Shown one piece after another: positions 12,097-24,434 of a stretch of 64,000 nucleotides of DNA. The translations under genes were made by a program, and so were the position numbers. The notes beneath the pieces were generated by a model. That model did not search any database and was not told where the DNA came from. It was given only the letters and a program-made list of their open reading frames with translations. Where the stretch lies: positions 12,622,001 through 12,686,000 of the forward strand of contig NC_084941.1 of NCBI RefSeq assembly GCF_958298935.1, given 5' to 3'. Positions within the stretch are counted from its first letter, which is position 1, and each line of letters starts with the position of its first letter. The DNA comes from Phragmites australis (Eukaryota; Streptophyta; Magnoliopsida; Poales; Poaceae).

Positions 12097-13867
12097 TGAA
12101 GGGATCGATGACGTCCTAAGAGGGGGATGAATTAGGACACTTAGAACTATTTTGACTTTAAAAACAACACAAGATAAACATATATTAATTTCTATCCAAA
12201 TGTGTTATAGGTTTATCTAATGTGTCTACTCTACCGATCATAGCACTTGCAACCTATCTAAGAAGATAAATTGTAAGAATGTAAATGCGGAAACGTAAAT
12301 AAGGTAAAGGGAGCAAACTCGGCACAAGTAATTTTTTCTCATGGTATCGATGGCATGAATGTCATCCCTAGTCCACGTTCGAGTTCCACAAAGGATATGC
12401 TCCCGGTCGGCACCCGGTCATGACTCTTAAGCCACTAAGTCACAAAGACAAGACCTCCACCCAGATGAGCCACCAAGCCACCAAGGTAAGGTCACACCAC
12501 TAGGCTCTCTTCCAGTTCCTTGCTGCTGTGATCACTTTGGAGCTTGAGCCACCAAGGTAAGGGTCTCCGTAACTCCGCACAATCGCCTTGCCGCCGCTCA
12601 ACACCAAGTCGGAGGGTCAACAAGTTTGCCGACGAGTCACCTAAACTCCAAGGTGTCGGTGTACCACTTGGTACAAGGTTGGATCACTTCTTGATCCACT
12701 CTCGAGGCAGCAATCATCTAGCAACACTCTCTCTAAGTATATATGCACTAATCACTCTCTAATGGTGGGCTTAATCGCCTTGAATAATCACTTTAAGCAC
12801 TTTGGTGGCCTGTATATCTTTTCAGGTGTACATAAACTTCTCTGGACTCCAGCAGTTTTGAATGACCGAGTGGGTGGGTATTTATAGCCTCAAACTTGTG
12901 CACTAGCCGTTAACCCAATGACTCTGAAAAGTTGTTAACACTGGATGATCTAGTGAGAAAAATAGTACTAACACCGGATCATCCGGTGAGTACACTTTCA
13001 CAAACTAGCCGTTGGAATCTCACTCAAACCTTTGTGAACACCGGACACACCGGTGTATACTTCATCTTCAACACCAGATTATCCGTTAAGTTATCCTGAT
13101 TCATCCAAGCCTTTCCTTTTTCTTTGTGTAAATTGCTCCGGTGTATGCATCCGGTGCTCATCACTTCATCACTGGACCATCCTGTGAATTGTCTTCAGCT
13201 AATCAAGCCAATGCAACCCTTTTTGGAAATAATGCTCCGGTGTTTCATAGCCTTCATCACCGGACCATCCGTTAGATTGAACTTTGTTCTGCTTCTTTGC
13301 ACTGTTTATTATCCGGTGTATTGTTCGGTGTTCATTCCATTCACACTGGACCATCCGATGGGTTGAACCTTCGATCTTCAGTGGCTGCATCCTTCTTTGG
13401 TAATAATTCTTTGGTGCATTCATCCTTCTCAATACTGGATCATCTGGTGGGTTGAGTCTTCTCATCTTTTCTCTGGAAATGCTCCAATAGAACTCCCATT
13501 GATCTCGGACTATCCGGTGAGGCTTAACCTTCATTCTTCAGCACATCAACTTCTCTGGAAGAATTGCTCCGGTAAGCACTCTGCTCAAATACCGGAACTT
13601 CCGGTGAGGTCTTCAGGCCTCTCTCCCATTTGATAAATATACTCCTATGAGTTCAACATCCAGAGCATCGGACCATCCTGTGAGGCAAATCTTCCTGAGA
13701 CTTATCCAATTCAGTCCAACTTTGTCCGAGTTGCAGTGGCTTCTTCATGTATTGCATCCATGAGACCTACTAACATATATTCTTGACAAATATGTTAGTC
13801 CAATTAACTATGTTGTTATTAATTACCAAAATCACAATCATGGCCTAATGGGGCTATTTTCGCTACA
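12097..13867 (-). repeat. 5' LTR of the TR-GAG element
   Basis: Pairs with 5778-7468 and is about 80 bp longer. It ends ttttcgctaca and carries the same array of palindromic accggac-atccggtgag units between about 12930 and 13690. Many substitutions separate the two LTRs, so the insertion is not recent. Confidence 0.85.
12879..12886 (-). promoter_or_regulatory. TATA box in the 5' LTR
   Basis: TATAAATA on the minus strand (tatttata on plus) lies in a conserved ggtgggtatttatagc context. It also occurs in the left LTR (6553) and in the LTR fragment at 38177. It is oriented to drive the minus-strand element. Confidence 0.55.
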
Positions 13868-15130
13868 ACAATGTGGAGGAGGTTGGTGCACTGAGGACGA
13901 CCACCGAATCTTAGACTCAAGAATAGTGTGGGTTGAAGTAGCAGTGGTGGCGTGACGATGGGGGCGTAGGTCAATATGGTGGCACAAGCGCAGGTCGACG
14001 TGGTAATGACTATTAGGGTTGGATCTATGCAAGGGCAACATTTGTATGGAGGACGGTGATGTGTCCCAAATGTGCATCATCTCTTTCTACATTTTAATAC
14101 ACATCATGATTAATTATTGCTCGACTAACCCTTGATTAACCGTTAGATGCTTAAGATTTGTGTTTAATTGTCAAAATCGTAGGAAAAGATATAAGTGCGC
14201 AAATCTAGGAACACAACTATCAAGATATCGTGAAATGGAAGACAACTGCACAAAGGACACCTCAATTGGAGTTTTCAGGAGGTTTCGTGGGGTGCAGTTC
14301 AGTCGCTATAGATGACTGTACCATCTGACCGTACCACCCATCATTTTGACTAGTGCATCAAAACGTGCAACTTTCATGAAGGCTTCAGGGCAAAGTAACT
14401 TCCAAAGGTGGCACAAAACCCTATTTTGTGGAGGGCAATAAAGAGAAGGCACCGATCCAAATTAAAGGTGTCATGTCCACATCCACAATACCATCCAGAG
14501 GCACCATGTCCCTGCTACACCACCGTAGTTAGGGTTCATCCTCGCCGCCATCCATCTCCACCATTAGAACTGTTGTACTAGTCCATCAAAAATTGTCTCT
14601 TAGTGTACTCCATCTTCGCATCAAGGGAGTTATTGTGTTTGCATCTATCATTGTATCTATTTTATATCTTTATCATGATGGTGTTCTCTCTTGGAATCCT
14701 TTATCGTTCTACTATTATTGTGATGTGTGAGTAAGTTTCCCTTAGAGACAGAGGGTGTAGAGGCTCCAACCTTAGTGTAGATCAAGAAGTAGTCTTAATG
14801 TAGATGTATCTATACAACTCCTTTTGATTGTCTTTACTCCTTTTCTTGGTTTGTTTGACAACAAATACAAGGATTAGATAACAAGTCATTTAGCTCCATC
14901 TTCACGTGGCACATGCTCCCTATCAATTTTGATGTTTGTACCCCTTTGACTTGGAGCGATCGTGATATCTCGTGCCTTTTTTGCCTCCGGAGTAGTACTC
15001 TTTGGGGTTAGTGTTTTTGGACCAATCCTCGTCCTTATGTGGTGAGGGTCAGGGGTGAACAAATGATAAAAAATGAGTGAGGGCATCCACGTTTATGAAA
15101 ATTATGGAGATATACTCATAAACATCTAAA
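13868..15130. other. Non-coding repeat-like sequence
   Basis: The first 220 bp resemble in composition the left flank of the TR-GAG element. 14086-14880 is non-coding with no domain recognised, possibly remnant gypsy LTR or leader. No gene is supported. Confidence 0.5.
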
Positions 15131-15133
15131 TAT

Positions 15134-15134
15134 G

Positions 15135-15177
<43 letters not shown>
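15134..15177. repeat. (AT)n microsatellite
   Basis: About 22 AT units, followed by ggaagcatatttg and then the palindrome at 15191-15206. Confidence 0.9.
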
Positions 15178-15179
<2 letters not shown>

Positions 15180-15494
15180 AAGCATATTTGGTACTCCCGG
15201 GAGTATGTACTCACACATATGTAGGGAGTATTACATGTGATAAATGGTATGTACATGGAGCATGTGAGTATATAAGATCATCCAAGTGGTATGTATACTT
15301 TTTTAGGTGATTTGTACAATTGTTTTTTGAATATATTACATTTTATGTACAAATATGAAGGTATTATCAAAATCTATTAAAATTGATGGACTTCTTTTCA
15401 ATTTTTTCATGTAATTCACATTGGAGTACCTTAGAATGAGTATATAGTATACTCATAGTGATAAAAGAGTATATCCAGTTCATTTATGTGGTAT

Positions 15495-16236
<742 letters not shown>

Positions 16237-16650
16237 TCACTTCATTAGTGATTGTATCCAACAATCCTTTTCTACAAAGCAAATGAGGTTATAGCTCAAA
16301 AACTTGTCACCAATTTTGTTACACAAAGCATCCTTCACAATCTTCATAGCTGAAAAATAACTCTCGACAGTTGTAGTGGCAACAGCAAGAGTAAATGCTA
16401 GTTTCAAAAGCCGATACACTAAAGGATAGGAGAGATGCATCCTTGTATCCACTATCGGTTTAGCTAGATCACCTATACTTTCCAAGCTAGCAATCTGTAT
16501 ATCATGGAGTACATTATCTATGTAGAGGCCAAGTTCATGCTCAAGAGTCACCATATCCTTATAATTGAAGTCATTAGGATAAAACTTAGCTAACTTCATC
16601 AACTTCTTCTTGTCAAGATGACAAAACAAAATCACTAGGGACCAAAGCAA
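16237..16650 (-). pseudogene. hAT-family transposase, C-terminal dimerisation domain remnant
   Basis: The minus-strand frame contains YPLVYRLLKLAFTLAVATTT followed by VESYFSAMKIVKDALCNKIG, the hallmark of the hAT C-terminal dimerisation region (Dimer_Tnp_hAT) as found in plant zinc-finger-MYM/TTF-type hAT proteins. The catalytic domain and DNA-binding finger are not seen. Upstream minus-strand sequence to about 16950 has broken frames. No TIRs were located, so this is an isolated relic. Confidence 0.75.
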
Positions 16651-17099
16651 ACATCATGCAAGCAACTCAAAATTCACCTCATTAAATCTATCATTGAACT
16701 CTTCTCCTAACAGATCCATAACAACAAAGAAACAATCAATCTGATAATGTGCTCACTGTTAATCCTAGTCCTTTGTCTTTTCTTCTTTGGATTTACATAA
16801 TCTTTTTCCATGTCCATCAGTGAAATGTCATGTTCCTCGCATAAGCAATATACCTTGTTCAAAAGAGAATCTCACTTCATCAGTTCTAAGGCTTTTCCAA
16901 CTCCCACTTAGTGGATTCCATATCTAAAATTGCATTTAAAATGTCTTTATCCTTTCTCTTAGCTAGTGCTACTGCAATTTCGTGTAATAATGGTGCATAG
17001 GACTCTATTTGCCATGCATGTCAACTTGGTCACCACGTTCGTTTACCTTTTGCTATATCTAGCTCTCTTGATCTCAAGAACTTTGATTTAATACATTGT

Positions 17100-17573
17100 G
17101 ATCTTTAGACCTCTCCTCTTGCTAGAGTCTCTAGTTACAAGTATTGTCTTATTGTTCTTGATGATTGTTCCCACTTTCTCTCAAATTTTCCTCTATTCCT
17201 TAAGTTGGACACCTTCCCCACTCTCTCTCATTTCTTTTCCTATGTTAAAACCCAATTTGGTTCTTCCTTTAAAATTGTGCAGTGTTACAATGGTTATGAG
17301 TTTGATAACTCCACCATGCATACATTTTTCCTCACACATGGGGTTGCACTCCGGATGTCATGTGCTCGTACCTCAAAGCAAAACGGAAAAGCCAAACATG
17401 TCATCCCCTCCACAAATAACATCATACGCTCTCACGGCTCTTTGACATTGCCCAGCGTGCCTATCACCACCCTCCCCATCCTCCAGCACGCCTATTCTAG
17501 GCATCCAAGAGGCACCGCACAGTGTGATCGCCCTAGGCATCCAGGAGGTTGCCAGCCTTGTTGCACCTATTGA
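17100..17573 (+). pseudogene. Copia integrase fragment
   Basis: Frames between 17100 and 17573 give LDDCSHFLSNFP, then KTQFGSSFKIVQCYNGYEFD and TSKQNGKAKHV, which resemble the integrase core (rve) motifs around the second Asp and the Glu. In these the canonical SDNGGEF is altered to CYNGYEF and NGVAERKH to NGKAKHV, so the catalytic residues are lost. Confidence 0.7.
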
Positions 17574-17988
17574 CCCTATGTTGTAGGCTATTGCTAGTAG
17601 AGCTAGCACCCTTCCGTTGATCACTATTCCTATCCCGCTAGTGACCAGTGATAACCGTATGGTCACTCGCAGGAAGTTTTGTTTTCATCTTCATGTGGAT
17701 CGCCTAAATCTCCATGTACCCGTAGTCTCACCAATTTCGAAGACACACTGTGGTGCTCTATTTGATCCTAATTAGCATGTCACTATGACCAAGAAGTTTG
17801 ATGCTCGCTAGGCCAACCACACCTAGGATCTCATTTCTCATCATGCTGGCATTAATATTTTGGCAGGGAAGTGGGTCTTTCACCACAAGCTTCTTCCAGA
17901 TGGATTCGTTGATTAGTACAAGGCTTGTTGGGTTCTATGTGGTTTCACATAGCACCCAAGCATTGAATTCAATGAGACTTTCAGTCTA

Positions 17989-18414
17989 ATGGTCAAGCCT
18001 ACCACCATTTGCATTGTCCTCACTTTGGCGTTGTCTTGCAACTGGTTGATTCATGAGCTTGATGTGAAGAATGTCTTTTTGCATGGGACCCTCTCTGAGA
18101 CAGTTTATTGTGTGCATCCCTCTAGTTTTATTGATCCCTCTTGGATTGATCACATCTATCGGCTCAACAAGTCCCTGCATGTCCTAAAGCAGGCACCCCA
18201 TGCATGGTACAATCCCTTCACCTCCCATCTCCTATCTCTTGGATTTGTGGAGGCCAAATTGGACACATCCCTCATTGTGTTTCATCATGATGCGGACACC
18301 ATGTACCTATTGCTCTGTGTGGATGATATTGTTCTGACCATCTACTCCAATGGTCTTCTTCACCAAATGATATTTGCCCTGCAGCGAGAATTTTCCGTGA
18401 AGGATCTTGGTTAG
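17989..18414 (+). pseudogene. Copia reverse transcriptase fragment
   Basis: This 141-codon open stretch includes HELDVKNVFLHGTLSETVY, LKQAPHAWYNPF and YLLLCVDDIVL, the last being the catalytic YVDD box of copia RT with Tyr changed to Cys before VDD. It is preceded by a broken linker and ends at a TAG in the conserved FSVKDLG motif. Confidence 0.8.
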
Positions 18415-18636
18415 CTTCATCATTTTTTGGGGATTTTTGCCAGCTATCAAGATGGTGCTTTTTCTCTCTCTTAGTGCCAGTACACTTTGGACATATTAGA
18501 GCATGTCGGCATGACTGCTTGCAAGACATGTAACATATTAGTTGATACGTACTCCAAACTCTCTAGTGAGGGGCTTTCGTCTGCTGATCCTACACCCTAC
18601 CATAGTCTTGCTGGGGCTCTGTAGTACCTGACTTTC

Positions 18637-19190
18637 ATGCACTCGGACATTGCTTACGCCGTACAACAGGTGTGTCTTTATATGCATAATGCTCACAAGC
18701 CTCATCTTGCTTTGGTGAAGTGCATCCTGTGGTATCTTCAAGGTACTCGTGAGCATGGTCCATTCCTTCATCAGACCTCACCAAACGACGCTAATTGGGC
18801 AGGCTATCAGGACACAAGCAAGTCCACCTGGCAGCATACTATCTCTTGCTCCAATGCGGAGACTAAGTATCGTGCCGTAGTGAATGGTGTCGCTGAGGCC
18901 AACTGGCTGCATTAACTACTTTTGGAGCTTCACAGTCCCCTCTGGCATGCCACTCTTGTCTATTGCGACAACATTAGCGTAGTCTACCTCTCTACCAACC
19001 CGGTGCAACATCAATGTACTAAGCATGTTGGGATTGACTTGCACTTGTCCGTGAGTGTGTCACTCTTGTTGAAGTGCATGTTCTCCATTTTTGGACGTCA
19101 TCGCAGTAAATGGATAGGTTTTCCCACATCCGTCTTTATGGAATTTTGGTCAAGTCTGAACATTCGCCCTTCTACTGTTCTGACTGTGGG
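18637..19190 (+). pseudogene. Copia RNase H fragment
   Basis: Contains HSDIAYAVQQVCLYMHNAHK, ANWAGYQDTSKSTW, SNAETKYRAVVNGVAEANWL and, after a stop, YCDNISVVYLSTNPVQHQCT. These are the standard RNase H and C-terminal motifs of copia polyproteins. At least one stop at about 18913 separates the halves. Confidence 0.75.
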
Positions 19191-19521
19191 GGTGTTAGAC
19201 ATATGCATGTGTGCTAGCCATGCTGCCCATCTCGTGTATGCCAACCAGTCTCTCCCTTTCTATCTCTCAGTATTGGTTTCTAAAATCCAACTATTGAGAT
19301 AATGAAGAGACACGCCTGTATATGTAAAATGTGATTCATCAATCAAATTATTACTTGCGATTATTCGGCTTTCACTCCTTGTGATCGAGCTTGGTGGGGG
19401 TATGATAAAGGGGGAACACCAGCTGCTGGAAGGTGTCAAGACATGGTATGGGATAGGGGTTGCGCCTGCTAATAGTAGAGTAGTAGATTGCCATTGAGGT
19501 TGTGGGGATGAGAGGATGGTG

Positions 19522-20826
19522 CACTACACCAAAACAGGTCATCAATGCCGATTTTGGAACCAGCACTCCATAAGGGGCACTGATAGTCAGAGACTATCAA
19601 TGCCGTCTTAAAAACCGACACTGATGAGGTTTTATAGAAAACAAAAAAAGGAAAATGGCCAGGCAAATGAGACGGCTTGATGCATCAAGCTGAGCCCGCT
19701 GCCGGCCCCACATGACGGAGCTCATCATCGCCGTTGGGCCCCGCTGCTGCTAATCCGATGCCTCCGCTCACTGAGGACGTCGCCGCGATGGATCTTAGGC
19801 CTTTGTCTCATCGAGGACGCCGCTCGCGAATCCGGGGCCTCCACTCGGCGAGGCTACCACCGCCACAGAAACGCACAAACACACCAACTGTAGTATAGTG
19901 ACAGATAAGCACACGCGTCACACTAGCACAGAGGCAGCACGACAACAGCAACACGATGGAAGAAGCGCGCACACACACCCAGGCACGGCAACACAGTGGC
20001 AGATGACGCTAGTGCCGGGCACAGAGAGAGAAGGCACAACAACGTGGTTGGAGCACTGGCTACAACAGCTCAGCCGAGCACACAAAGAGAAGGCATAACA
20101 GCGCGGCTGGAGAACTGGCTATGATAGCACGACCGGGCATATAGTGAGAGGGCACGATAGACTAACCGATGGTGGTGACGATATTAGCCGGGCCTTAGTC
20201 CCCTTCATCATTGGATGGCAGTGGTGAATGATAACAGGAGGGCCTTGGCGAACTGTGATCTACCGCGAGGTACGAAGGCCGCCGCCACAGAAACGCGGCA
20301 ACAAAGCAAGTTCGACGCTAGCGAGATCCATGGCCGGATTCGCCGAATCCCGCTGTGGATCTTGCAAGGGGTGGATGTTCCAGTGAGGGGATGAAGGAGA
20401 GAGAGGGTGGTGGGGGAGGAGGAGGAGGAAGAGGATGGTGGGGGGGAAGAGATAAGGTCGACCCGTGACGGAGTTGCCGGTGAGGGTCTGAGGGAGGGAG
20501 GGGGGGGAGAGAGAGGAGGTGAGGGTTAGAGGGAGAGAGGGGATCGATGGTGCAGGGAAGAGATAAGATCGAGCCGTGATGGACGCGAGTTGAGCCAGAA
20601 GCAAATTCAATTAAAATTTTGGGTCCGATCCCACTAATAGTATCACTGTATCAGTGCCTTTTTTAATTCAAACCGACATTGATAATAACTTATTAGTGCC
20701 GGCTGTTTTTTAAAATCGATACTGATACTGGGTTTCTTATGAACCAGCAGTGATAATCGCACCAGTATTAGTTTTAGTCTAACTGACACTGATGACCCGA
20801 TACGGATGACCAGTTTTGTGGTAGTG
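19522..20826. mobile_element. Non-autonomous CACTA transposon, TSD gtg
   Basis: The left end is cactacaccaaaacaggtc and the right end, read on minus, is cactaccacaaaactggtc. These form 22-bp terminal inverted repeats with three mismatches, and both sides carry the 3-bp duplication gtg (19519-19521, 20827-20829). Subterminal copies of short words such as ccgacactgat and tatcagtgcc occur inside both ends, as in En/Spm elements. The 1.3-kb interior has only GC-rich non-coding sequence and no transposase. The 3' part recurs in the duplicated copy at about 22240-22378. Confidence 0.9.
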
Positions 20827-21116
20827 GTGGAGCGTTGAGGCAGAATTTATTTCTAGGGTGGGCCGAACATTTTAGGTCCTACATCGACCAATCGACACCA
20901 CCATGCAGGATAGGGACAAAACTAGAGTTCTAAAGATCTGAGTACACACTTTAACATATTTGGATCTAGATGATGCACATGTATAGGATTATGTTGTGCA
21001 CGAGATGTAAAATTGAATTGCTAATAATTAAGATTTTTTTTCGATACGAGTACACTCGAGTGGGCTATTGTAGCTTCGCCTCTAATGCGCCTAATGCGGG
21101 ATGACACAGAGATAAA

Positions 21117-21207
21117 GATACTTCTTAGATAGCGTGGCAATGCCGATCGAACTTTCTCAACAAGATACTCCTAGATAGCGTGGCAATGCCGATCGAACTT
21201 TCTCAAC
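21117..21207. repeat. 46-bp direct repeat pair
   Basis: The block from agatact to tctcaacaa, with core gatagcgtggcaatgccgat, occurs twice in tandem here and twice again in the duplicated copy at about 22664-22755. It therefore predates the large duplication. Confidence 0.85.
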
Positions 21208-21643
21208 AATCATGCATAATCCACCTTTTTATTCATAGTAGGTGGCTAGGTGCTGCCCTAACACCGATAAAAAGTTCTAATTTACATCATTGAAGGACAT
21301 TGCATACTATTAATATCGTCTCGTCTAATCAACCATCCCTTCTCCAATTCTCCATATATTCCAAGTTGATAAAATAGAATTGATGTTTCACCTGAAACGT
21401 GCCTCCATGCAGTACTGGCGTGCATGGATATAACCTCTTTTGTACTGACGTGCCTCCATGTGCCGGAAAAAATCCTACGGCACCTGATCTACAGCTCCAT
21501 TAAGTTGGACTCTCTCTAAACAGCTACACGTGGCGACACTATTAATGCACCCATCTACTAACCACCTCCATTAATCAAGGGATTCCATTAAACAAACGTT
21601 CCATTCCCTATTACCATATGCAATCAATATATACCGGTGAGGG

Positions 21644-22236
21644 TAAGGATAGAAATGGATGGCAGGAAATCCGAATTATCCGATTTCGTATCCGTTAAAA
21701 TACAAATATGGATATCCGTATTCGTTTATGAAATAGATACTAAAATGGATATATCCGAATTCGTTTTCGAGATTCGGATTCAAATGTGGATATCCGAATT
21801 CGAGATATATCTGATTCGTAACCGTATCCGCCAACCAGGGAAAAATTTTTGCTAAAGTTTTAGAAATTTCAGATATGAACGAAATTTCAACCCAATCAAA
21901 TTGGAACAAATTTCATCAAATTCCAGTTAAATTTGATCAAAAATTTAAATTTCCAACATGAATTTTGAACAAAATTTCTAAAATTCCGTCCCAATCAAAT
22001 TAGAACAAATTTCAGTCGAATTTTATCAAATTTTAGTCAAAAATTTTCAAAAATTTAAATTTTCGACCTGAATTTCGAAGATCGAGTAGATATCCGAATG
22101 CAGATTCGTATTCGAACTATCCGATTCGTATTCGTATTCGAGGATATCCGGATCCATATTCGCATTCAGATTAAAATGTGGTAAATCGTACTATCCGAAT
22201 TCGATTCCATGCGTATTTGATCCGTTTCCATCCCTA
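21644..22236. mobile_element. hAT-like non-autonomous element, TSD ggtgaggg
   Basis: 593 bp with imperfect inverted ends, taaggatagaaatggat on the left and tagggatggaaacggat on the right (minus). It is flanked by a perfect 8-bp duplication ggtgaggg (21636-21643 and 22237-22244), the size made by hAT transposases. The interior is rich in ggatatccgaattcg-type palindromic words and encodes nothing recognisable. Confidence 0.88.
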
Positions 22237-23142
22237 GGTGAGGGTCTGAGGGAGAGAGGGGATTGATGGACACGATCGAGCCGTGATGGAAGAGAGTTGA
22301 GCCGGAAGCGGATTCAATTAAAATTTCGGGTCTGATGCTACTAATAATATAGCACGGGTGACCAGTTATGTTGTAGTGGTGGAGCATTGAGGCAGAATTT
22401 ATTTCTAGGGGAGCCGAACTTTCTAGGTCCTACATCCACCAATCGACACCACCAGGCGGGATAGGGACAAAACTAGAGTTCCAAAGATATGAGTACACAC
22501 TTTAATATATTTAGATATAGATGATGCACATGTTTAGGATTATGTGGGCACGGGAGATAAAATTAAATTGCTAATAACTAAGATTTTTTCTGATACCAGT
22601 GCACTCGGGTAGGCTATTGTAGCTTCGCTCCTAATGCGCCTAATGCGGGATGACACAAAGATAAAGATACTCCTAGATAGCGTGGCAATGCAGATCGAAC
22701 TTTCTCAACAAGATACTCCTAGATAGCGTGGCAATGCCGATCGAACTTTCCCAGCAATCATGCATAATCCACCTTTTTATTCATAGTATGTGCTGCCCTA
22801 ACACCGATAAAAGTTTTAATTTACATCATAGAAGGACGTTGCATACTATTAATATCGTCTCGTCTAATCAACCATCTCTTCTCCAACTTTCCATATATTC
22901 CAAGTTGATAAAATAGAATTGAAGTTTCACCTGAAACGTGCCTCCATGCAGTACTGACGTGCATGGATATAACCTCTTTTGTACTGACGTGCTTCCATGT
23001 GCCAAAAAAATCCTACGGCATCTGGTATACAGCTCCATCAAGTTGGACTCTCTCCACACAGCGATACGTGGCGACACTAATCTTAATACACCCATCAGAC
23101 TAACCACCCCCATTAATCAAGGGATTCCATTGAACCAACGTT

Positions 23143-23494
23143 TCATTCCCTATTACCATATGCAATCAACAGGTATACAAAGGGAATCGGAAAACAACTA
23201 CGGCTTCTGTTCCTGATCTGCTCCTTCAGCCAGGGCTCGACCACGGCGTGCATAGCCGGAGAGGTCTCGACCACGATGGTGCGCCGAATAGAAACGGCCT
23301 TCAAGACAGCCTTGTTGACCACGACGGCGATCCCTGACGCCATGTCCGGCGACCGACGTGGGCTCCAACCACCATGGCTCTCCGGTTGGAAGAGGCCTGT
23401 GAGGACGTCGCCGGCGTCGTAGTTGGGGACGATGCAAAACTCAATACCTTCCCACCGATGACCTCGCGTGTGGCTGCCTGCATGCAGGCTTTGT
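23143..23494 (-). CDS. Unrecognised coding-like exon
   Basis: One minus-strand frame is open through this GC-rich island. It includes EGIEFCIVPNYDAGDVLTGL, FQPESHGGWSPRRSPDMASG and IAVVVNKAVLKAV, then IVVETSPAMHAVVEPWL. Composition and residue use look like real protein, and the local GC rise fits an exon in AT-rich surroundings. I do not recognise the family. It could be a fragment of a host gene or captured by a transposon. The start is not defined; an internal ATG lies at 23343. Confidence 0.4.
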
Positions 23495-23520
23495 TGTGCA
23501 AGTCACAATTGTTCCACCTT

Positions 23521-23969
23521 TGTTCCTTCTCAATGTTGTAAATTAATCATTTTTTTTACCGTAACTTAATCAAGTTTGTGCACTGTATTAAGCAGTCATC
23601 CAGTCAGTTTCTTGTTATTCTCCTGTAAATTACTAGCTAGATCGAACATACTTCACTAGTCACACATGCAACTTGTTTTGCTTTCAGAGATTTTGTAAAT
23701 TAATCAAGTTTGTAGTACTAGTTTTTCATATCGCTCTGCTCTTCGAACTTTGTTTTTATCTGATCTTGGCAAGCACTAAGGTTTTGTTCTGTCGTGACTG
23801 AATGTTTGTGCTCTCACTAATCTGGAATGTCAGTTATGCAATCACAAACAATTTACACACTGACTGGACGATAGAAAATAAAATAAAAGGAAAATATCAC
23901 AGGAAAAACGGTCTTTTTTGCTCAAGTAAATATGCTACTGCCATTTGCTACTCGTGCTCCAGCTCTTGA
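23521..23969. other. AT-rich non-coding stretch
   Basis: No exon or repeat is supported. It separates two minus-strand coding-like segments and could be an intron. Confidence 0.5.
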
Positions 23970-24358
23970 TCATGATAAGTCACTCCTCAACCTTCCTCTA
24001 CTATGTCCTTCATCGAAATCTAATCGCCTAACAGTAGACAGTGTTGTAGCGTCTCGGTAAGCTTGAAGTAGCAGACTTGTAAATTCTCCATGGATATTTG
24101 GAATAAATGTTCCAGGATAATCACCAACTGACAAAGTGGTCGATGACGACGGAGCTATATTATTAGCACAAACATTGAATTCCAGTGTGCCCTATGCAAT
24201 AAAGAAAATGGAACACACAAGATTAGGCTTCAAGTTACTGATCTTAAGAATATAATATTGATACTATACTAGTCTTACATCGATTGGTACATGTTCAACA
24301 GGAGCTACATTAGTTGTTTCCCTCTGAACTGCATTTTTGGAACACCTTTTCCCTTTCC
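23970..24358 (-). CDS. Two-exon minus-strand fragment, unrecognised protein C-terminus
   Basis: Exon 24358-24279 (KRCSKNAVQRETTNVAPVEH motif) splices at gtaaga/tatgcatag to exon 24191-23970. The latter encodes GTLEFNVCANNIAPSSSTTL and DYPGTFIPNIHGEFTSLLLQ and ends RLRSDLS-stop. Both splice sites are canonical and the phase is conserved over 300 nt. It lies just outside the left hairpin end of the MULE-like element. The family is unknown; a transposon-associated protein is possible. Confidence 0.45.
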
Positions 24359-24403
24359 CTACACATCATGTACACACATATATATCTATATACACACACA
24401 CAC

Positions 24404-24434
24404 CCGGCTATAGAATAGGCAATTCTATAGCCGG
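24404..24434. repeat. Left hairpin terminal repeat of the MULE-like element
   Basis: A perfect 13-bp inverted repeat (ccggctatagaat / attctatagccgg) with a 5-nt loop. It is preceded by a TA/CA microsatellite where the outer terminus would be expected. Confidence 0.7.

Larger units (their letters stand above)
5778..13867 (-). mobile_element. Gag-only LTR retrotransposon (TR-GAG type), minus orientation
   Basis: Two related long terminal repeats (5778-7468 and 12097-13867), both tgaaggga...ctaca, enclose 4.6 kb. On the minus strand the right LTR is followed by a primer-binding site resembling the initiator-Met site and the left LTR is preceded by a polypurine tract, so the element reads right to left. 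The interior encodes only a UBN2-type gag N-terminus and a CCHC knuckle. No protease, integrase or RT motif was found, matching the TR-GAG class of non-autonomous copia-like elements. Flanking pentamers (gcggt and acaat) do not match, so no target-site duplication is visible. A solo LTR (9885-11165) is nested within gag. Confidence 0.8.
17040..19310 (+). mobile_element. Degraded Ty1/copia retrotransposon (integrase to 3' LTR start)
   Basis: The order integrase, RT, RNase H is that of copia elements. A polypurine tract (gactgtggggg, about 19182-19192) is followed by tgttagacat, a typical 3' LTR start. Reading frames change and carry stops throughout, and no 5' LTR was found. Confidence 0.8.
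20489..23170. repeat. Tandem duplication of the CACTA 3' part and flank
   Basis: Unit A (about 20489-21633) and unit B (about 21634-23170) share long stretches, e.g. gagcattgaggcagaattta (with one change in A), the tcgacaccacca block, and the end block ccctattaccatatgcaatc. Unit B lacks about 160 bp of the CACTA subterminal region and contains the hAT-like insertion at 21644-22236. Confidence 0.85.

Noticed and set aside
5773..13872. Target-site duplication for the TR-GAG element
   Set aside because: The pentamers gcggt and acaat at the two sides do not match, so no TSD is claimed.
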